64,000 bases of DNA from Paenibacillus oralis. Its GTDB lineage: Bacteria > Bacillota > Bacilli > Paenibacillales > Paenibacillaceae. Shown here piece after piece: positions 56,049-63,812 of this stretch; positions within the stretch are counted from its first letter, which is position 1, and each line of letters starts with the position of its first letter. Under the pieces are notes generated by a model. The model was given only the letters and a program-made list of their open reading frames with translations. It made no database searches and was not told the DNA's origin. The translations under genes and the position numbers were made by a program. The stretch is taken from contig NZ_RRCN01000002.1 of assembly GCF_003863965.1 (NCBI RefSeq), positions 374,569 to 438,568 of the forward strand, given 5' to 3'.

Positions 56049-56281
56049 AGGCGGAATTCCGGCGCTTAGTGCGTATCGCCTTTTCTGGGCATTCCATCGT
56101 TTTTGAACACAATGAGGTTCAAAATGGTGCCGAGATCGGAGGCCGTATTTAGTGTTTGGAGTGGAAGAACTCTGGCCGTGCTAATGGCATTAAAAATGTA
56201 GTGAGCTGGTGACACCTTCAAACAGGAGCAAGCTTAGAGACGAACTCTTTCAAATATGTTATAATGTCAATGGAGGATTAT

Positions 56282-57001
56282 ATGGCCAATTTCATTACCT
56301 CATTAAGACTTCCTGATGTGGTTTACCACGGAACAACAGTGGCAGCCATACCAGGGCTAAAACAGAAGCTCATCAATTTTGAATTTCTTAAGGAAAGTCG
56401 TCTGCGTGATTTTGGAACCGGGTTTTATACAACTCTCGATCTGAACCAAGCGATGAAATGGCATTTTGGTAAGCTTGCCAAAAAGATCAAACGTGGGATG
56501 GAGATCCGGAAGGAAGAAATTCCAGTTGTCGCCAAAATTCGAATAAATCCGGACCGCTATGACGATGATATTACTGTCCTTGATTTTCGAGGCGAAGGGA
56601 TGGACTGGATTAAATTCCTGCTCTCCCATAGACTCGACAGTTCGATTCATCAGTGCAACTGTATGGACGATTTTGGACATCCTCACCCTCAAATTGTTTG
56701 TGGCTCAATGGCGGACAACGATACAGGTGCAGTGCTGTATGAATTTATGATAACCGGAAGGTCCAAAAATAATCCAGATGATGTTCGCTGGTTTGCAGAC
56801 AACATCACCAGGGATGAAAACGGAAAAAGGTTATTAGGGCTTGAGCTAGGAGATCAAATCACATTTTTTGATGAGCGTTTGAATAATATTCTGACGCTTG
56901 ATGGATACTATAAATTTAATGTGGAGCAATTCTCGGGAAAGCTTAATCGAGAGGAGTGGACTTATTATGGCACAGATGACGAGCCGGCGAACGATGCATA
57001 A
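56282..57001 (+). CDS. DUF3990-like ADP-ribosyltransferase-fold protein
   Basis: 239 aa. ATG 56282 has GGAGG 5 bases upstream; a frame start at 56264 overlaps the -10 box TATAAT (56260-56265), so it is rejected. VVYHGTTVAAIPGL (about 13-26) and RLRDFGTGFYTTLDLNQAMKW (about 40-60) match the H-G-T and D-F-G-x-G-F-Y-T-T motifs of DUF3990, whose members have an ART-like fold and are often toxins in toxin-antitoxin or effector loci. The overlapping second gene could be its antidote. No signal peptide is seen. Confidence 0.78.
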   Translation: MANFITSLRLPDVVYHGTTVAAIPGLKQKLINFEFLKESRLRDFGTGFYTTLDLNQAMKWHFGKLAKKIKRGMEIRKEEIPVVAKIRINPDRYDDDITVLDFRGEGMDWIKFLLSHRLDSSIHQCNCMDDFGHPHPQIVCGSMADNDTGAVLYEFMITGRSKNNPDDVRWFADNITRDENGKRLLGLELGDQITFFDERLNNILTLDGYYKFNVEQFSGKLNREEWTYYGTDDEPANDA

Positions 57002-57323
57002 ACATTACGCTCAAGGCGTAATTGGTGAACTTCAGCAACTTGGATATCCCGCCGATCAAGCTAAGGATGTTTTCTTTCGTCATTATCGGGACATGAAGCG
57101 AACATTTGGTCTTGAGCCGAATGTAACTGACTTTGCTAAGATGATCGATGAATTTGAACGGGCAATGAAACGTCCATACAATCCGAATGATCCAAATCAG
57201 ATTTACGTAGGGCATATTCGGGAACAGGCGAGAGCGAAAAAACGAAAGGCGTTATTTGCTCGTGTTCGGACGGTGAAGATTCAAGCACTGAAGGTCGAAT
57301 CCCTGAAAAGGACAGTTAGATAA
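56967..57323 (+). CDS. Partner of the DUF3990-like protein (putative antitoxin)
   Basis: 118 aa from ATG 56967 (GAGAGGAG 8 bases upstream), overlapping the DUF3990-like gene by 35 bases. It is helical and basic (HKHYAQGVIGELQQLGYPADQAKDVFFRHYRDMKRTFG .. ERAMKRP). The size, overlap and shared terminator fit a toxin-antitoxin pair. DUF3990 genes are often next to DUF3791; I cannot confirm that this is DUF3791. Confidence 0.7.
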   Translation: MAQMTSRRTMHKHYAQGVIGELQQLGYPADQAKDVFFRHYRDMKRTFGLEPNVTDFAKMIDEFERAMKRPYNPNDPNQIYVGHIREQARAKKRKALFARVRTVKIQALKVESLKRTVR

Positions 57324-57338
57324 AATGAAAAAACAGGG

Positions 57339-57370
57339 CGGAGTTCATTTAATGTGGACTCCGTTTTTTT
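57339..57370 (+). terminator. Terminator of the DUF3990 unit
   Basis: CGGAGT (57339-57344) / ACTCCG (57358-57363) followed by TTTTTTT. Confidence 0.75.
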
Positions 57371-57374
57371 ATTT

Positions 57375-57402
57375 TTGCATATCAGTAATCGTATGATATA
57401 AT
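57375..57402 (+). promoter_or_regulatory. Promoter of leader copy D
   Basis: TTGCAT (57375-57380), 16 bases, TATAAT (57397-57402), followed by the CATACCTTATTTTTTAT segment that also follows the -10 box of copy C. Confidence 0.68.
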
Positions 57403-57432
57403 TTCCTCATACCTTATTTTTTATTTTATCTT

Positions 57433-57575
57433 CTTTCCCGCAGGCGCAGGAAAGCTTTCTAACGAAAATGCACCTCACAAGGTGACCAATGTAAATTTCG
57501 CAGGTTATACGTGCGATTACAAATGGTCGGTTTGTGAGGTGCTTTTTGCATTTTGTAGCGCCTACAAACAAACTA
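57433..57575 (+). ncRNA. Structured leader RNA, copy D
   Basis: Small hairpin CTTTCC..GGAAAG (57433-57454) with CGCAGGCGCA in the loop. P1 GCACCTCACAA (57470-57480) / TTGTGAGGTGC (57532-57542), inner GACCA / TGGTC, apex TCGCA / TGCGA, then TTTTTG, then GCGCCTACAAAC. AGGCGC in the first loop can pair with GCGCCT downstream. It precedes the gene at 57600. Confidence 0.75.
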
Positions 57576-57599
57576 AATTGAAATGGAGGAATTGTCATC

Positions 57600-58034
57600 A
57601 TGGAACTTGTCACAATTACCGATATCTGCAAACACGAGGTAAAGGGTAAAGATGAGAACGGTACCGAGTTACCGGTAAGTAAGTTCGACCGTATTCCGGA
57701 TCTGAAAGTAGGCGACCTTGTTCAAGGTCATCTTCTTAACAACGATACCGACCTGGGCGACTTTTATTTAGAGGCAGTCCAGCGAGTTTACAAGGTCCGG
57801 GTAGAATACATGATCACTGGTACGATAGACATGCTGGTTAAAGAACCTGATTTGGAGAATGTGGAGAAGGCGATTGCTGACGAAATCAGCGATGCTACAC
57901 TTCTGCGCGGCATCGACAATGATGGCTGTGGAATTGATGGTGATCAGATCATCATTAGAACAATTGAAAGCATTCCGGATGACGAAGGCAACAACAAGAT
58001 TCATTTTGATGCCGGCCATATCCTGAATTCTTAA
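57600..58034 (+). CDS. Unknown 144-aa protein behind leader copy D
   Basis: ATG 57600 follows ATGGAGG by 10 bases. It is an acidic soluble protein (VGDLVQGHLLNNDTDLGDFYLEAVQRVYKVRVEYMITG .. LLRGIDNDGCGIDGDQIII). No family is recognised. The following genes are spaced closely, so copy D probably leads an operon through about 59559. Confidence 0.72.
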   Translation: MELVTITDICKHEVKGKDENGTELPVSKFDRIPDLKVGDLVQGHLLNNDTDLGDFYLEAVQRVYKVRVEYMITGTIDMLVKEPDLENVEKAIADEISDATLLRGIDNDGCGIDGDQIIIRTIESIPDDEGNNKIHFDAGHILNS

Positions 58035-58059
58035 TCCCATTCCATAGGAGGATTCACAA

Positions 58060-58524
58060 ATGAGTGAACAAGTTAAATGTCCACATTGCCGATCGATGCT
58101 AATATTGAACCCTGGGTGTACTGCATGTGCTGGGAGCGGGGTTGTAGAAAAGAAACTTTTTAATCGATACCATGCCCTTGCTACAAAGCTTCGAAATAAA
58201 ATCCAGATCCCTTACAAGTATTTCGAAATTGAGAACCTTGTACTGATTAACATTTCGTTGTCTGAGGACCCGAATCGGTATCAGGAGTATGCTGTATACC
58301 GGCGCGACGAAGACGGCGGCGGATACACCAAGATTGAGTCTATCACTGTTAATGGAACTCGAACTCAAAGGCCCATCTTGCGGCTAGTTGCCCTCTTAAT
58401 GAGCATCAGTAAGCAGCCTCTGAGCGATTTTGAATCGCATATCCGTGCATACGATGATAAGTTAACTGCAGATGAGTTCGAGGCGTTTAAAGTGAGTTTC
58501 GCTGCTTATGAAGCAGCCTACTGA
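58060..58524 (+). CDS. Unknown protein with N-terminal zinc-finger-like CxxC pairs
   Basis: 154 aa from ATG 58060 (ATAGGAGG). VKCPHCRSMLILNPGCTACAGSGVV at about 5-29 contains two CxxC pairs, as in rubredoxin-like or DnaJ-type zinc sites. The rest is alpha/beta and unrecognised. It lies 25 bases after the previous gene. Confidence 0.72.
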   Translation: MSEQVKCPHCRSMLILNPGCTACAGSGVVEKKLFNRYHALATKLRNKIQIPYKYFEIENLVLINISLSEDPNRYQEYAVYRRDEDGGGYTKIESITVNGTRTQRPILRLVALLMSISKQPLSDFESHIRAYDDKLTADEFEAFKVSFAAYEAAY

Positions 58525-58536
58525 GGGGGAGTGACC

Positions 58537-58986
58537 GTGGACAAATTGAAAATTTGGGGACATGACCAAAACGGGTATTGGGAACTAAACTGCGATTGTG
58601 CCACTCGTGAGGTGAACGAGACTGTCGTTCGGTAGGTTGAGGGTTGTGAAGGTTTCCAAGACTTTGACTATGACTATGATCCGGAAAAGGAACAAGGAAG
58701 AGAGCTAAATCCTATGAATAAAAACGAAGCTATTCGAATGGTGTTGGATAAACGAGTGACGGCTATCGGAGCTCGCATGATGTCACTCGTTGATGTTCCA
58801 AATGGAGAGGTTTATGAAGACTGCTTCCTTGACCTCTATAACCAAGACCACAACGCTAAAATACTTGAGGGCAACTTGGTGTTGGAACTTTGGTTTGCCG
58901 ACTACAAAATTACTGGAGTCACACCTCAAGCGATTTTGGATACGCGAATCGAGAAACCGATCTTTCGAAAGAATCACGATGTTTAA
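58537..58986 (+). pseudogene. Gene interrupted by an in-frame TAG
   Basis: GTG 58537 follows GGGGGAG and gives VDKLKIWGHDQNGYWELNCD .. before TAG 58633-58635. The same frame continues as VEGCEGFQDFDYDYDPEKEQ.. and then MNKNEAIRMVLDKRVTAIGA.. to TAA 58984-58986. The full frame is about 149 codons with one stop. The downstream ATG 58714 (GGAAGAGAG before it) may allow a 90-aa protein to be made. The most likely reading is a nonsense mutation. Confidence 0.65.
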
Positions 58987-59071
58987 GGTTCGGGCTAAAG
59001 TGGACATCGACCGGGTGTATATAGGTGGCAAGCGCATCTATATTGAGGAACAGCAGGTTAATCCTGATTAA
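58979..59071 (+). CDS. Very small protein overlapping the preceding stop
   Basis: 30 aa from ATG 58979 (MFKVRAKVDIDRVYIGGKRI..), overlapping the preceding stop by 8 bases. There is no clear RBS, so it would depend on coupling. Its beta-rich sequence looks protein-like. Confidence 0.35.
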   Translation: MFKVRAKVDIDRVYIGGKRIYIEEQQVNPD

Positions 59072-59118
59072 ATTTTGGGTATTCCTACCCCCAAAACAAA
59101 CGAATGGAGCTGTTAGAT

Positions 59119-59559
59119 ATGGAAACCAATGAAAATGTAAGAACGATGGAATATGTCGGAGTTGACGACTGGGACAGACCCGTTTATAAGTGTATCGAAA
59201 CTGAGGTGCTGTGGAAGGACGTAACGCTGGGAAGTGATAACCCTAAGTTGTATAGTTGTGGGAACGACTTCGACGGCGAACCTTGTTCACCTATCAAGAG
59301 TGACTTGGTTGTAACCTTCAAGACGAAGCACGAAGAGAACCCGTATAGGTTTAACTACATGATGCTGGACAGGCTACGTAGCGATTGTGACTATTACCTT
59401 GGGTATGGGAACCGAAATAAATCTCGTCTGTGCGGCGGGAGCGTAAAGGAGCATATTGAGAAGATGAAGGAACTTCACAATTCGTTCCCTGAAGGGCAAA
59501 AACCGGAATGGCTGACGTACGAAGGCATCCTTGAATACGAAAAACAAATGAGCGAATAG
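59119..59559 (+). CDS. LPD11-like (large polyvalent protein-associated) domain protein
   Basis: 146 aa from ATG 59119 (GGAG 9 bases upstream). The C-terminal about 70 residues (MMLDRLRSDCDYYLGYGNRN .. CGGSVKEHIEKMKELHNSFPEG .. PEWLTYEGILEYEKQM) match the LPD11 domain known from polyvalent phage and conjugative-element proteins. The N-terminal half (VGVDDWDRPVYK .. LYSCGNDFDGEPC) is also typical of mobile-element proteins. It ends before a strong terminator. Function is unknown; context is the accessory gene pool of mobile elements. Confidence 0.78.
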   Translation: METNENVRTMEYVGVDDWDRPVYKCIETEVLWKDVTLGSDNPKLYSCGNDFDGEPCSPIKSDLVVTFKTKHEENPYRFNYMMLDRLRSDCDYYLGYGNRNKSRLCGGSVKEHIEKMKELHNSFPEGQKPEWLTYEGILEYEKQMSE

Positions 59560-59632
59560 GCTAGACTTCCGAAGGATGGTTTTCGTTTCCGGTAAATAAC
59601 AGGGACTGCAATTTAGAACGGGAGAAAATTAT

Positions 59633-59679
59633 AAGGTTATTCGGCGTTTAACACGATAATCCGAATAACCTTAATTTTT
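59633..59679 (+). terminator. Terminator after the copy D operon
   Basis: AAGGTTATTCGG (59633-59644) pairs perfectly with CCGAATAACCTT (59661-59672), followed by AATTTTT. Confidence 0.85.
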
Positions 59680-59700
59680 AGACATAGTTTTATTAGGAAT

Positions 59701-59724
59701 CCTCCTTTTCGAAGGGGGTTTTTT
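59701..59724 (+). terminator. Second terminator
   Basis: CCTCCTT-TTCG-AAGGGGG followed by TTTTTT (one G-T pair). Confidence 0.7.
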
Positions 59725-59790
59725 GCATTTTTTCTTACCCGAATGATCAATGTTATTAGAATTATATGAACCAGAAGGGAGAAAAAGCAA

Positions 59791-60090
59791 ATGTCTAAAT
59801 ATATCAATATACTATTTAACGAACCGATCCTGGAGGAACGCGTTCACACGATAAATGAATTGGGTCAATGGGAAGTCGGAGATGGATTTTATTCATCAAC
59901 ATAAACGATCAGTTATTTGGGGAAGATTTGAGAACTCCCAATATCGCTTTTAACCTGAAACCAATGATCCTGCGATTATCGAAAAGCTTTCGGCAGAGAT
60001 TCATGCCAATCAAGACAACTGCGTATACAAGGAGTTCCGTACGATTCGATTTTCCTTGATGCAAGACCAAGTCGAAGCATCGCAGGTATT
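59791..60090 (+). pseudogene. Multiply frameshifted small gene
   Basis: ATG 59791 (AAGGGAG upstream) reads MSKYINILFNEPILEERVHT.. and ends at TAA near 59902-59904. Homogeneous sequence continues in other frames: NDQLFGEDLRTPNIAFNLKP, then NDPAIIEKLSAEIHANQDNC .. FRTIRFSLMQDQVEASQ. Joined, this is a ~100-aa protein of unknown family. At least two frameshifts make it a pseudogene. Confidence 0.65.
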
Positions 60091-60134
60091 AACGGCGCCA
60101 TGTATCGGGGGATTACCGGGTGGGCTAATGGTGG

Positions 60135-60500
60135 GAAAAGGGAGCTGATATCTTCATCGGTTGATGCGCCTATTAGAGCGACAGCTCCAGTGCCCGTGTC
60201 GTTTGAATCGGCAGGTAGCCCTGAGTACCGGCTCGAACGGTCGGTCTGTTTGCCCATCAGTTTGCGGCCCAGTCCGGGGCATACACTGTAGGGGACGGTC
60301 AGCACTGAGGAGAAGACGAAGCAGTCGTCAGTGCTTCCTCTAAGGAGGCAACTCGCATCTTCGGGCCATATGCCCTGATCATCGATTCGGTCGGCGGGAA
60401 GCTGCCTGCTTTCCTGCTACAACTTGTGCCGAAAGGTATTTGCATTGCGCGGTGGGGGTTCTCCTCTTCGCCTACGTAGACGGCCGATGGAAAGACTGGA
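60135..60500 (+). pseudogene. Fragment of a zinc-type quinone oxidoreductase / alcohol dehydrogenase
   Basis: In changing frames, the stretch reads GLFAHQFAAQSGAYTVG (NAD(P)-binding region of the MDR family) and SSKEATRIFGPYALIIDSVGGKLPAFLLQLVPKGICIARWGFSSS (compare GPYD.I.DSVGG in NADPH:quinone reductases). At least two frameshifts or stops are present and both ends are missing. The DNA is GC-richer than the plasmid genes, so it is probably a chromosomal fragment picked up and decayed. Confidence 0.7.
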
Positions 60501-60519
60501 AAAATGACCGTGAACGGGT

Positions 60520-61290
60520 TCATGTCACTTTTCGCAAAAGGCCGATAACACTGAAGAAATCGCCGGATTGATGTGGAGCCATCACTCCGGAATACATCAG
60601 CTCGTCGCCTTCGAGCGGCTCGTCGAAGCCGTCAACCCGGTAAAACGCGTCAGGGTCGAGCCCTTTGAGGCGAATCGAGCGCAAGCACGCGGTAGTAGGC
60701 GAACATTGCTTCATTCCGATCCGCTAAAACGAACTTCCATGCCGCTTCGTGACCCTCGAAAGGGATGAGCAGGCGGATAAAATCGCCGAACTGGATAAGC
60801 AGCCGGATTTCCTTGTAGAACTGACCTGTTGCTTGACCGTTTCCTGTTCGTCTTCCAGCATGGCGGTCAGATCGAGCTCATAACCGAAATTTCCGGACAT
60901 GGCGACATCCCCCGCATTTTGAGCGGGGTTATCTGCTCCCCCTGATGGTTCGGAACGACCGAAACGGCATACCGCCTCGGTGTTGTCGCTCGACCAGACT
61001 TGCGGCATGTAATCGCCGCCGCCGAAGCAGTTTTCGAACAACACTTGCGGAAACCGTGTTACCACCGCTTCCATCATTTCGTACAGCCCCAGCATATACG
61101 GTTGGTGGTCTCGCGTTGACGCTGCGACGGGAGCGCGGCGGACAGAACGCCTATCACCATCTTCACCACCGCATCGCGCACATACTGGTCTCGTCCCTAA
61201 GAACGGAACCGGCGCGGCTCATGCATACACCAATCGGGATGCTGATAGAAAATGCAACCTCTCACACGCTGGTGTAAGAAAATAGAGGCC
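60520..61290 (-). pseudogene. Degenerate GH36 alpha-galactosidase fragment
   Basis: Read from 61290 downwards: HPDWCMHEPRRFRS, stop, GRDQYV, then YEMMEAVVTRFPQVLFENC, YMPQVWSSDNTEAVCRFGR, DVAMSGNFGYELDLTAM, IRLLIQFGDF, then LKGLDPDAFYRVDGFDEP and GDELMYSGVMAPHQSGDFFS in other frames. These are hallmark segments of family 36 alpha-galactosidases from the catalytic core to the C-terminus, in the correct order. Several stops, deletions and frameshifts make it non-functional. It is convergent with the quinone oxidoreductase fragment. Chromosomal origin is likely. Confidence 0.85.
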
Positions 61291-61301
61291 GGTCATCTGC
61301 A

Positions 61302-61430
61302 TAAAACGAAGAAGAGGTCGGATCATCTAAGTGATCGCGACCTCCTCAAGCTCGATACGCATTTTTCGTCCTACAACCCAATAGGAAGAAAGAGCAATTG
61401 CCCTTGTTTGAAGTATAAGTGATAAAGAAT
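61302..61430 (+). repeat. Leader-like repeat, copy E
   Basis: GAGGTCG (61314-61320) / CGACCTC (61338-61344) with inner GATCA / TGATC, followed by ACGCATTTTTCGTCCTACAACCCAATAGG. CCTACAACCCAAT is shared with leader copies A-D. No gene follows on the plus strand and the upstream small hairpin is absent. It is about 85-90 percent identical by eye to copy F at 62010-62140. Confidence 0.65.
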
Positions 61431-61604
61431 AATAAATGCAAATAATAAAGCGTGCATCTTTGATAATTCGTTACGCTCGATTAACAGCTCGAACTTTTTA
61501 CTCCTAATTACCGGTTTTGTAATGAAGTCCCTTTGTATGAGTTACTCTGTCCAAGGGTACAATAGACATAAACTTGCGCCCAAAAAATGCACTTGGAGTG
61601 ATAT
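61431..61604. other. Noncoding spacer
   Basis: No gene, AT-rich. It lies after copy E and before the 3' end of the YkgJ-like gene. Confidence 0.4.
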
Positions 61605-61982
61605 TTATTTGACGCCATTTAGAATTTCTTCAACCCACTTAGGAATTGGTTGGGATGCTTTTTGCCTTGTTTGCCAATAATCAAAGCCAACAGGGCACCA
61701 ACAATCGCCTTTGCCGCTCAGATCTTCAGGATAGTTCCTGCAATCGCCACCTCTTCGAGCATGAACTTTGCATGTGGCCTCAGTTGTAAACTCATCCCGC
61801 TCCAGCCATTTACAAGGTGTACCCATCAGTTCTGCATGTTGACTTAGGTAAGAGACAGCTTCCTCGAAAGGAAGTGAGTCAATATATTCTGGATCTATAT
61901 TACTCTCGTATTGGATTGGAACAACAGCCACCATAGAAGTGCAACACTTTCCGCTACGCATACATCGTTTTGTGACTTGCAT
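61605..61982 (-). CDS. YkgJ-like cysteine-cluster protein
   Basis: 125 aa from ATG 61982 (AAGGAAGG 9 bases upstream). Cys-rich: RCMRSGKCCTSM at about 6-17, CKWLE, ATCKVHARRGGDCRNYPE and CWCPVGFDYW. This is the layout of the YkgJ / zinc- or iron-chelating domain family (PF03692). The protein probably binds a metal or Fe-S cofactor; its substrate is unknown. It is flanked by two direct repeats (copies E and F), which may mark how it was inserted. Confidence 0.82.
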   Translation of the reverse strand: MQVTKRCMRSGKCCTSMVAVVPIQYESNIDPEYIDSLPFEEAVSYLSQHAELMGTPCKWLERDEFTTEATCKVHARRGGDCRNYPEDLSGKGDCWCPVGFDYWQTRQKASQPIPKWVEEILNGVK

Positions 61983-62009
61983 AAGGATATCGCCTTCCTT
62001 TACATAGCC

Positions 62010-62140
62010 AATACTGAAGAAGAGGTCGGATCATCGAGTATGATCACGACCTCTTCGTGTCCGTTACGCATTTCTCGTCCTACAACCCAATAGGAAGAAA
62101 GAGCAACTGCTCTTGTTTGAAGTATAAGCGATAGACGCCA
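62010..62140 (+). repeat. Leader-like repeat, copy F
   Basis: GAAGAGGTCG (62019-62028) / CGACCTCTTC (62047-62056) with inner GATCAT / ATGATC, then ACGCATTTCTCGTCCTACAACCCAATAGG (to about 62094). It is a direct repeat of copy E, about 710 bases away, and lies upstream of the YkgJ-like gene. On the minus strand the same hairpin would lie in that gene's leader. Confidence 0.65.
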
Positions 62141-62373
62141 AATTGTGCAAATTTATAATGAGTCATTTAAACTGATTTGAAAGAGATCTTAATTCGGAAT
62201 TGACGATAGTGGACTAATGTCGAAAATGAAGAGGAAGGATTAGCACTTCCCAAGGTCACTGAACACACTTCGTTTCGAGTAGCTTCACAGACAGGCTCAC
62301 CATTAATCTACACAGCTTCTTTTGGCATTTACTCATTTAGCATGCCGGCTACAGCGATAATCTTAGTTCCGTT
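62141..62373. other. Noncoding spacer
   Basis: I see no gene, hairpin or repeat that I can support here. Confidence 0.4.
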
Positions 62374-62688
62374 TTAGCAAAACTCTTCTTTAGACCAGGT
62401 GTAACCAGCTTCGTCTTCTATATATCGATGCCCGAAACGTGGTCCAGCAGATAATAAACGGGTTTGAAGTTGTGCCCAGGTAATCGTCCGGTCACATTCA
62501 TCGACGATTTCAAGGTTATCTTTATTTTTAAGGTAAAACGCCTCTATCTCTATGACGGATTTATAAAACGTATCCTGTCGCATAAGAAGGCAGGAGTGTG
62601 CAGCGTATTGGCCAATATGAATTTCAACAGCACCGCCCAAAACATTATTGGCATCCTCAGTACTACGAAAATAATAGTTGTTGCTCAA
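62374..62688 (-). CDS. Unknown 104-aa protein
   Basis: TTG 62688 follows AAAGGGGG by 8 bases. It is soluble (RQDTFYKSVIEIEAFYLKNKDNLEIVDECDRTITWAQLQTRL .. GPRFGHRYIEDEAGYTWSKEEFC). No family is recognised. Confidence 0.68.
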   Translation of the reverse strand: MSNNYYFRSTEDANNVLGGAVEIHIGQYAAHSCLLMRQDTFYKSVIEIEAFYLKNKDNLEIVDECDRTITWAQLQTRLLSAGPRFGHRYIEDEAGYTWSKEEFC

Positions 62689-62919
62689 CGAGCACGCCCC
62701 CTTTCAATTAGATTCAAAATCTATATGCTTCTTTCCATTCTCTAAAAAGCAGCCAGTGGCTTCACCGTATCCATTTTAAAATGACATACTACGGCAGAAT
62801 CCAGATGATATCTTTTAACCATCTTTTCATAAATGGTCAGAATAGAGGTAGGCCCCTTCCTTTAAGCAATGGATGCAGTACACCGTTCTCATGCGAGAGT
62901 TCCTCCATGAGTTAAGGAT

Positions 62920-63216
62920 TTATACATGCCCAGACTCTTGTTCATCATCACTTGATAGGCGATATTTGGGATGGTCATTCGATTCTTGTTCTTTTTTAAT
63001 TCTTCTCACATCGGCAAGCTCATCATTTGCAAAAGATACGGTGATATGAACTTCCATGACACGATCCATATTGATTCCTACCACGTCACCATTTGCATAG
63101 TTCAGCCGCAGATCATCCTTTTTGAAGAAGCACTCCAGGATATTAAATGCTAACTCTTCATTAGTGTGAACGCTTCGTGTATGGTCGTATCCGTATTCGA
63201 ATGTAACCTGTTTCAT
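62920..63216 (-). CDS. Unknown 98-aa protein
   Basis: ATG 63216 follows TTAGGAGG. It is a small soluble protein (MKQVTFEYGYDHTRSVHTNE.., MEVHITVSFANDELADVRRIKKEQE). No family is recognised. It is probably in the same accessory set as its neighbours. Confidence 0.7.
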   Translation of the reverse strand: MKQVTFEYGYDHTRSVHTNEELAFNILECFFKKDDLRLNYANGDVVGINMDRVMEVHITVSFANDELADVRRIKKEQESNDHPKYRLSSDDEQESGHV

Positions 63217-63338
63217 GATCTAGCCCTCCTAACTTTTAATAGGGTTAATATAACGAAAAATTTCTCCAAAAGGCCATATGTATTTAGTTTGAACAAGTTT
63301 ACCGGCCTTCCGTTTTCTTCTTCAGGAAAAGGGGGAGT

Positions 63339-63515
63339 TTAAACGATTCCTTTAGCAAAACGCTTCATGGTCTCAATTGAACAATTTCCAATCTTTCCAC
63401 TTCCGACATCGATGTAGTCGACTCCATTTTGGCCGTCGAACCTCGTAACCTTTCTAGCCTTATATTTATCCCCGGACTTTCCGTTGTGGTAAGTAGTTTT
63501 GACTTTAATTTGCAT
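63339..63515 (-). CDS. Unknown 58-aa protein
   Basis: ATG 63515 (MQIKVKTTYHNGKSGDKYKA) follows CGGAG; an upstream in-frame start at 63536 lies before the RBS. It is a basic small protein that looks beta-rich (RKVTRFDGQNGVDYIDVGSGKIG). No family is recognised. Confidence 0.68.
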   Translation of the reverse strand: MQIKVKTTYHNGKSGDKYKARKVTRFDGQNGVDYIDVGSGKIGNCSIETMKRFAKGIV

Positions 63516-63812
63516 GCTGATCACTCCGTTCTTCAATTTGGTTAGGGAATAATTTTTCTGTCTTCTTCTCTAAATAAAGCGAGATTTTTCCCATGACTTT
63601 GCCGCGGATAACGCCCGTCAAAGCCCTATCCTTTTAACCGAGGGGTGCAGTTTATGACTTGCGCGAACTTTTGGATATTCTCTCAGTACATTGGCCCATA
63701 AATAGAAGACTTTAATGCTTCAATCAGGGCAAGGTTTGTAGCGCTCATTGTTGCTGATGTAGGTAAGTGTTAGACCGAAAAATTAAGTTGTAGACTCTGA
63801 GAAAAATAAATA
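63516..63812. other. Noncoding spacer
   Basis: No supported gene. It separates the 58-aa gene from the partial gene at the window end. Confidence 0.4.
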
